A stretch of 52,519 bases of DNA from Actinomycetes bacterium (GTDB taxonomy: Bacteria; Actinomycetota; Actinomycetes; Jiangellales; Jiangellaceae). The notes beneath the pieces were generated by a model. It was given only the letters and a program-made list of their open reading frames with translations. It ran no database searches and was not told where the DNA came from. Of this stretch, positions 47,614 to 52,519 are shown one piece after another. The position numbers and the translations under genes are program-made. The stretch lies in contig JAJYTA010000010.1 of NCBI GenBank assembly GCA_021793295.1, positions 1-52,519 on the forward strand, in the 5' to 3' direction. The stretch's first letter is position 1; every line of letters starts with the position of its first letter.

Positions 47614-47644
47614 CGGCGCCGTGTCCAGGGTGGACGCGGCGCCG
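47614..47644. terminator. Bidirectional terminator between rpsT and holA
   Basis: CGGCGCCGTGTCC pairs with GGACGCGGCGCCG, with one wobble pair, around loop AGGGT. It is placed between the two convergent stops. Confidence 0.85.
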
Positions 47645-47648
47645 TTCG

Positions 47649-48662
47649 TCATGCTCTGGCTGCCGCGCCCTGTTCCGCGCGGGCCGAGCCGATGTGCACC
47701 AGCGCCGTGGTCAACGCCAGCGTCGGGTCGTTGCCACCGCCCTTGACAGCGAGATCGGCCTCAGCCACGGCACGGATGGCGTGAGCCAGCCCGGCCGGGG
47801 TCCAGCCGCGCAATTGTCCGCGCAGGATCCGCACCTTCCAGGGCGGAACGCCGAGATCGCGGGCGACATCGGCGTCGCGCAACCCTCGCGGTGCACCGGC
47901 AAGCCGGGCCAGTGAACGCAGCGCCGTGGCCAGCGCCCCGGTGATCAGGACCGGGTCGGTACCAGTCTCGAGCGCCCAACGAAGCTGTTCGACGGCTTCG
48001 CCGGTCTTGCCCTCCACAGCGCGGTCGGCCACCACCCAGCCCTTCACCTCCGCACGCCCCTCGAAGTACATCGCGATGACTGAGCTGGAGACGACGCCGT
48101 CGGGGGCGTCGGAGGCCAACTGGGCCGCGGCCGACGCCAGCCCCCGCAGCTCGCCGCCGACGGCGTCGACCAGTTGGCGTGCGGCTTGCTCGTCGATTCG
48201 CCCGCCGGCGCGGCGGACTTCGGCCCGGACGAAGGCGACCTGGTCGTCAGGCCGAGTGATGCGATCAGCCGCGACCTCGTGCACCCCCGCTTTGCGCAGG
48301 GCCGTGAGCAGTTTCTTCCCCTTGACCCCACCCGGGTGGACGAGAACGACATGAATGCCGTCGGCCGGAGCTTTGACCTGGGCCACCAGGAGCTCGCCGA
48401 CGGCGTCGGACACGTCTTGGACGTCCTGGACCACCAGAACACGGCTAGTGGCGAACAGCGACGGACTCAGATGCTCGGCCAGACCGCCGGGGGTCAGTTC
48501 GCTTCCGGCGGTGACGGAGACGTCGGCGTCGGCATCGGCCGCTCGTGCGGCCTTGACCACGGCACCGACGGCTCGTTCGGCGAGCAGCGTTTCGGGCCCG
48601 GCGACGAGCGTGACAGGGACCAGGGGGTCAGCGGACAGCGCAGCCATAACGAAGCACAGCAT
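47649..48662 (-). CDS. holA: DNA polymerase III delta subunit
   Basis: The delta subunit opens the beta clamp during loading. This 337-residue protein has the weak AAA-like N-terminus PVTLVAGPETLLAERAV and clamp-binding helix area. The C-terminal collar domain holds WKVRILRGQLRGWTPAGL. GGAG is nine bases before ATG 48662. A longer frame upstream overlaps the comEC 3' end and is rejected. It follows comEC by 47 bp. Confidence 0.92.
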   Translation of the reverse strand: MLCFVMAALSADPLVPVTLVAGPETLLAERAVGAVVKAARAADADADVSVTAGSELTPGGLAEHLSPSLFATSRVLVVQDVQDVSDAVGELLVAQVKAPADGIHVVLVHPGGVKGKKLLTALRKAGVHEVAADRITRPDDQVAFVRAEVRRAGGRIDEQAARQLVDAVGGELRGLASAAAQLASDAPDGVVSSSVIAMYFEGRAEVKGWVVADRAVEGKTGEAVEQLRWALETGTDPVLITGALATALRSLARLAGAPRGLRDADVARDLGVPPWKVRILRGQLRGWTPAGLAHAIRAVAEADLAVKGGGNDPTLALTTALVHIGSARAEQGAAARA

Positions 48663-48709
48663 GGCATGCGGCTCCGACAACGACGTACGTGGATGTGCCG
48701 ACACGCCGC

Positions 48710-51100
48710 TCACGGTGCGAGCGCCGCGTCCCGGGTCACCACGCCGAGCCCGGCCGGTCCGCGAACGACGGCCACCGCACCGTCGTGATCGGTGCGGAAG
48801 GTGCGCACGCCCCCGGCCCGGAGCGTATCGAGCACGGACGGCGCCGGATGGCCGTAGGCGTTGTCGTCGCCGACGCTGATCAGCGCGATTCGCGCATCGA
48901 GCCCGGTGAGCAGCCCGTGGTGCTGGTTCGGCGAGCCATGGTGCGCGACCTTCAGCACGTCCGTGCTCAGCCTCGGCTCCGAACGCATCAGGGCACGCTG
49001 CGCCGCAGGTTCGAGGTCGCCGGTCAGCAGAACGTCGACGCCGTCGACCTCGGCGTCGAGCACGACGCTGGCGTTGTTCGACACCGACTCCGGCGCGGAG
49101 ATGAGCCGGCGCGGCCACAGCACTTCCAACGTGAGCTGATCACCCACCGCGATCCGCTGGCCCGGCTCAGCCGCTGACATCGGCACGCCAGCTTCGTCGA
49201 GGCGGCGCGTCACGTCAGCGGCGTTGTCCGCTGGCTCGCGCAGCGGCGAGACGAGCGCCCGGCCGACGTGGCGGCCGTCCAGCACGCCGCGTACGCCGCC
49301 GACATGATCGAGGTCGAAATGGCTGAGGACCAGCAGCGGAACGGTGTGTACGTCCAGCTCGTCGAGACAGCGCCGCACCGGCGCCGGTTCGCGGCCGGCG
49401 TCGACGACCACGGCGGTGTGCTCGCCTGCCCGCAAGACCACGGCATCGCCTTGCCCGACGTCGCAGGCCACCACCAGCCACTCCGGCGGTGGCCAGCCCG
49501 GCGACGGTAGGGCACGCAGCAGACCGACGGTCAGGGCCGCACCGGCCGCCAGCGACACGACGGGCCGGCGGAGCACCAGCGGCATCGCCGCGACCGCGAC
49601 CAGGGCCAGTGTCACCGACGTCACGACGCCGGCGGCGCCGGGTACCCAGGGCATCGTGGCGCCGGGCCGCTCGGCGAACCAGTGCGCGAGCGTGGCGATC
49701 CACCAGGCCGGGATGCCGGCGACCCAGGCCGACCACGCCGCCACCGTAGGCGCGAGCGGACTGATCGCGGCTGCGACGACGCCGAAGATCGTCGCCGGCG
49801 CCACAGCCGGCGCGGCGAGCACGTTGGCCGGCAACGAGGCCAGGCTCAGTTCGCCGGACACCGCGAGAAGCATGGGTGTGCAGGCCACTTGCGCGGCCAA
49901 CGGGACGACGATGGCCACCGCCAGCGGCCGGGGCAACCACCACATCGCGCGTTGCCAATGCGGCACCAGGGCGAGAATGCCCGCTGTCGCCAGCACGGAC
50001 AATGCGAACCCGACGCTGCGTGCCAGCCACGGATCGATCAGGAGCAGAAGCGTCGCCGCCGCCGCGAGCGCGGGTAGGCCACGGCGGCGCCCGGCCACGG
50101 CCAACCCGACCACCGCGACGACTCCCATCGCGGCAGCTCGAAGCACGCTCGGGTCAGGACGCGCCAGAAGCACGAAGCCGACCACGGCGAGCAGGCCGAC
50201 GACCGGCAGGGCGTAACTGCGCAGCCCCGACCAACGCGCCACGGCGAGCACCACGACCAAGACGATCGTGATGTTGGTGCCCGAGACCGCCGTGAGGTGG
50301 GTGAGACCCGCGGCCTTCATGTCCTGCCGTAGGTGATCGGTCATCAACGACTCGTCGCCGACGACGAGTCCCGGGATCAAGCCTCTGGCATCTGGGCCCA
50401 GGCCGGAGACGCTGGCTCGCAGGCCCGCCCGCAACGGTTCGGTCAGGCGCGACGCGGTGCTCGGCGCGCCGATGAGTTCAGGACCTGCTCGAGGCCGCAG
50501 GACCGCGGCGACGTCGGGGGCACGACCACGGCTGGGCTCCACGATGCCACCGGTCCGGATGCGCTGTCCCGGCAGCAACGCCGCCCAACTCGTCTCACCG
50601 GTGACGAACAGTACCGGCGAGCGAAGCTCGTAGGAGAGTGATCTGCCGGAGATCCGTTCGACCCGGATGCGGCCGACGACGTAGGTCTGCTCGTCGCCGG
50701 CTTCCATGGCCTCAGCGGCGGGTTTCGCCGCAACCCGGTGGCGCTCGACCGGGTCCCCTGTCAGGACACCCTCGATCTCGACGTACGCGCCGGCCTCGGC
50801 CAGGTCCGTGACCGGCCCGCCGTGCATCGGGGCCGCCCGCGAAGCACCGACGGCCAGGCCGGCCACCAGGCACAACCCCGCTACCGCGACCGCGCGGCGT
50901 CGTCCGGACGGCCGCATCCAGGCCACCGCCGCCACGGTCGTGACGGTGACGAACACGCCCACGGCTGCTGCGGCACCCCACGTACACGCGAGCCCGGTGA
51001 AGGTTCCAGCCCACAGCGCCAGCGCCACGGGCACGAGCCGCAGGTCGAGGCGGTCGCGAGGCGGTTCCGTGCGCGGCGCGCTCGCCACAGTGGAGCTCAC
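48710..51100 (-). CDS. comEC: ComEC/Rec2 DNA-uptake channel protein
   Basis: This 796-residue protein combines membrane spans near the N-terminus, an OB-like exported domain (about 80-190), and a Competence channel domain (about 240-500, HLTAVSGTNITIVLVV). A metallo-beta-lactamase domain closes it, with SHFDLDHVGG and DVLKVAHHGSPNQ, metal ligands present. ComEC passes single-stranded DNA and its nuclease-like domain may degrade the other strand. The start overlaps the comEA stop as GTGA. Pilus genes are not in the window, so competence is unproven. Confidence 0.94.
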   Translation of the reverse strand: MSSTVASAPRTEPPRDRLDLRLVPVALALWAGTFTGLACTWGAAAAVGVFVTVTTVAAVAWMRPSGRRRAVAVAGLCLVAGLAVGASRAAPMHGGPVTDLAEAGAYVEIEGVLTGDPVERHRVAAKPAAEAMEAGDEQTYVVGRIRVERISGRSLSYELRSPVLFVTGETSWAALLPGQRIRTGGIVEPSRGRAPDVAAVLRPRAGPELIGAPSTASRLTEPLRAGLRASVSGLGPDARGLIPGLVVGDESLMTDHLRQDMKAAGLTHLTAVSGTNITIVLVVVLAVARWSGLRSYALPVVGLLAVVGFVLLARPDPSVLRAAAMGVVAVVGLAVAGRRRGLPALAAAATLLLLIDPWLARSVGFALSVLATAGILALVPHWQRAMWWLPRPLAVAIVVPLAAQVACTPMLLAVSGELSLASLPANVLAAPAVAPATIFGVVAAAISPLAPTVAAWSAWVAGIPAWWIATLAHWFAERPGATMPWVPGAAGVVTSVTLALVAVAAMPLVLRRPVVSLAAGAALTVGLLRALPSPGWPPPEWLVVACDVGQGDAVVLRAGEHTAVVVDAGREPAPVRRCLDELDVHTVPLLVLSHFDLDHVGGVRGVLDGRHVGRALVSPLREPADNAADVTRRLDEAGVPMSAAEPGQRIAVGDQLTLEVLWPRRLISAPESVSNNASVVLDAEVDGVDVLLTGDLEPAAQRALMRSEPRLSTDVLKVAHHGSPNQHHGLLTGLDARIALISVGDDNAYGHPAPSVLDTLRAGGVRTFRTDHDGAVAVVRGPAGLGVVTRDAALAP

Positions 51101-51993
51101 ACGGTCACGAGCCCGTCAAGGTCAGCGAGACGCTGCTCGCCGATGCCGGACACCTCGAGCAGTTCGTCGATGACGGTGAAGCGCCCGTTCTCGTCTCGCC
51201 AGTCGAGGATGCGCTGGGCCAGCGCCGGCCCGATGCCCGGCAGCGACTGGAGTTGCTCACTCGTGGCGGTGTTGAGATTCACCGGGACGCCGGCTGCGTT
51301 TCCGGCGGCCGGATCGCCGCCGTCGTTCGTCGGTGGCTCCGGTGGTGGCGCCGGTGGCTGCCCGGGCGGCGGTTCACCCGTGACCACGACCTGCTCACCG
51401 TCGGTGAGCACCCTGGCGAGATTGATCGGCGTGAGATCGGCTTCGTCGGTGGCACCACCTGCGGCACGGACAGCGTCGATGACCCGTGAGCCCGCGGGTA
51501 ACTCGACGACCCCCGGCTTCGCGACCAGTCCGGCGACGTGGACGATCATCGGCTCAGCCGCGGTGGGTGACGTCGCCGGGGCCGGGTCGACAGCTGCAGC
51601 CGTGGCCGGCGGCTCACCGGTGGGCTGAGCCGATGGCTCGATGGGTGTTCCGCTCGACTCGACCGTGGCCGCGATCGGTTCGATGGTCGGCCGGCCGAGC
51701 CCGAACAGGATCACCGCCCCGGCGACACCGAGTAGTACGACCAGCACCACGACGGCTACGTGAGCGCGATCCAGTCCGCCGCGAGCCGTACGCAGGGTCG
51801 GTGGAAGCCAGCCGTTAGGTTCGGATCGCGGCTCCGCTGCCGCTGGTGTAGCAGGCTCGGTGCGCGGTCCGGAGTGGTCGTCGTCCGCCCCGGAGCCGGT
51901 AGCCGACGTTCCGGTGACCCTGCGGATTCGCGCCCGCACCATGGCCGTCGCGTCGTCGTCGATCGTGGCATGGCGGGAGCGGTTCGGGCGCAT
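51097..51993 (-). CDS. comEA: ComEA-like DNA-binding protein
   Basis: The 298-residue protein has a cytoplasmic N-terminus of about 70 residues and one span (about 74-96). A Pro/Ala/Thr linker follows, then an SLBB domain (IVHVAGLVAKPGVVELPAG, about 147-180). The C-terminal helix-hairpin-helix DNA-binding domain is VNLNTATSEQLQSLPGIG. The layout fits an outward-facing DNA receptor that delivers DNA to ComEC. Its GTGA overlap with comEC gives a coupled pair. Confidence 0.94.
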   Translation of the reverse strand: MRPNRSRHATIDDDATAMVRARIRRVTGTSATGSGADDDHSGPRTEPATPAAAEPRSEPNGWLPPTLRTARGGLDRAHVAVVVLVVLLGVAGAVILFGLGRPTIEPIAATVESSGTPIEPSAQPTGEPPATAAAVDPAPATSPTAAEPMIVHVAGLVAKPGVVELPAGSRVIDAVRAAGGATDEADLTPINLARVLTDGEQVVVTGEPPPGQPPAPPPEPPTNDGGDPAAGNAAGVPVNLNTATSEQLQSLPGIGPALAQRILDWRDENGRFTVIDELLEVSGIGEQRLADLDGLVTV

Positions 51994-52100
51994 GTCCGTG
52001 ACGCTAGGCAGCCGCGGCTGCTCCCCTCCACCCCGCCGAGCGCAATTGTGGACAACCCACCCCGCCCAATTCGCCTGTGGACTCCCCGCCCCCGCGAGTC

Positions 52101-52175
52101 AAATGATCATGTTCACTATGGTTTTGCCTACCCCACCACCCATGCACGGGTGGTGGGGTAGGCAAACGCCTCGTG
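52101..52175 (+). repeat. 75-bp palindromic intergenic element, copy B
   Basis: It has ends AAATGATCATGTTCACTA and AACGCCTCGTG, exactly as copy A, but on the opposite strand. The hairpin is a perfect 19-bp stem (52123-52141 with 52148-52166) around loop ATGCAC. It lies 9 bp after the stop of the minus-strand gene that enters from the right. No U-tract follows it. Confidence 0.9.
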
Positions 52176-52184
52176 ATGTTCGCT

Positions 52185-52519
52185 TCAGGGCCGCACGAGC
52201 GACCGCGCATCCTTGACGCCCGGCTTCCCGATCTCCGACGATGCCGCGGCACGCACCAGCGTCGACCGTTCCCGGCTGGTCAGCACACCGTCCTCGACGA
52301 GGTCAGCCGTGACGTCGCCGACGTGGCGCACGAAGGCACCGTGCTCGGCCCAGTCACGCTCGTCCTCGATCAGGTCGTTGACCGTGCATCCCGCGCCGGC
52401 GTCGTAGTTCGGTACGCCCGTGTCGACACCGCGCAACCACACCGTGTCGCGGTCGTCGCCGGAGCAGGTGCCGGGTTCGCCTGCGACGACGGTGAACTCG
52501 ACCGAAGCGGTCTCGGAGA
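52185..52519 (-). CDS. C-terminal part of a secreted protein, 5' end outside window
   Basis: An open frame of 110 codons enters from the right edge and stops at 52185. It contains two Cys (GTCSGDDRD and AGCTVNDL), likely a disulfide, then a helical end: HGAFVRHVGDVTADLVEDG and LTSRERSTLVRAAASS. The end part resembles a small helical module on the C-terminus of exported actinobacterial hydrolases, as far as I recall. The remainder is not visible, so no function is given. It is followed by repeat copy B. Confidence 0.65.
   Translation of the reverse strand, partial: SETASVEFTVVAGEPGTCSGDDRDTVWLRGVDTGVPNYDAGAGCTVNDLIEDERDWAEHGAFVRHVGDVTADLVEDGVLTSRERSTLVRAAASSEIGKPGVKDARSLVRP

Noticed and set aside
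52004-52252. Short proteins with PPPVHGWW across both repeat copies
   Set aside because: The shared peptide comes from the palindromic DNA element, not from a gene; it has no ribosome site and is read in several frames.

Overview
The window is high-GC, gene-dense DNA with GTG/TTG starts, many 1-4 bp start/stop overlaps and -10 boxes of the TANNNT type. It carries lineage-typical families: DUF3097, DUF6703, the DUF4916 NUDIX family, LCP proteins, an ECF42-type sigma factor and a FadD15-like acyl-CoA synthetase. This points to a chromosome segment of an Actinomycetota species. I cannot fix the genus from sequence alone. No rRNA, tRNA, CRISPR, prophage or transposase was seen.

Layout, left to right. 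1-6.8 kb: the 5' part of a secreted, probably wall-anchored protein with a TETP-repeat stalk, then ppdK, a small membrane protein, dusB and glyS, all on the minus strand. 6.9-9.1 kb: a YibE/F membrane protein coupled to an ABM-domain protein, then a DUF6703 protein. 9.1-12.3 kb: a zinc locus, zur divergent from znuACB, with a perfect 17-bp palindrome between them. 12.5-15.7 kb: a YCII protein coupled to an ECF42-type sigma factor, a MarR-like regulator, and two overlapping AhpD-like genes. 15.7-36.3 kb: the conserved actinobacterial housekeeping run uppS-recO-leuA-era-corC-ybeY-phoH-HIT-rsmE-dnaJ-hrcA on the minus strand. It is interrupted by accessory pieces: vapBC and dacB, an alpha/beta hydrolase, an SMR exporter with its TetR, a zinc-ribbon/LRV membrane protein, and an LCP / ECF sigma / GerMN-Gmad2 module. 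36.4-38.8 kb: a TetR-MFS drug-efflux pair. 38.9-52 kb: DUF3097, hemW, fadD15, NUDIX, lepA, a secreted C39-like peptidase, rpsT, holA, comEC and comEA. The window ends inside another secreted protein.

Regulation is unusually readable. I see a Zur-type operator, a CIRCE element at hrcA, a leaderless leuA leader peptide with a Leu-Leu-Leu run and two mutually exclusive hairpins, paired TGTAC-N4-GTACA sites before the SMR-TetR operon, and two GC palindromes plus a TGTGA-N6-TCACA site before the TetR-MFS operon. An 11-bp inverted repeat sits at the vapB start, and three 15-bp iterons lie between HIT and LCP. The strongest unexplained signal is a 75-bp palindromic element present twice (19747-19821 and 52101-52175). 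The copies are inverted relative to each other, are 61/75 identical by hand alignment, and both lie just after a stop codon. The most interesting protein module is the ECF sigma factor followed by a membrane protein that joins an anti-sigma-like tail to GerMN and Gmad2 domains.
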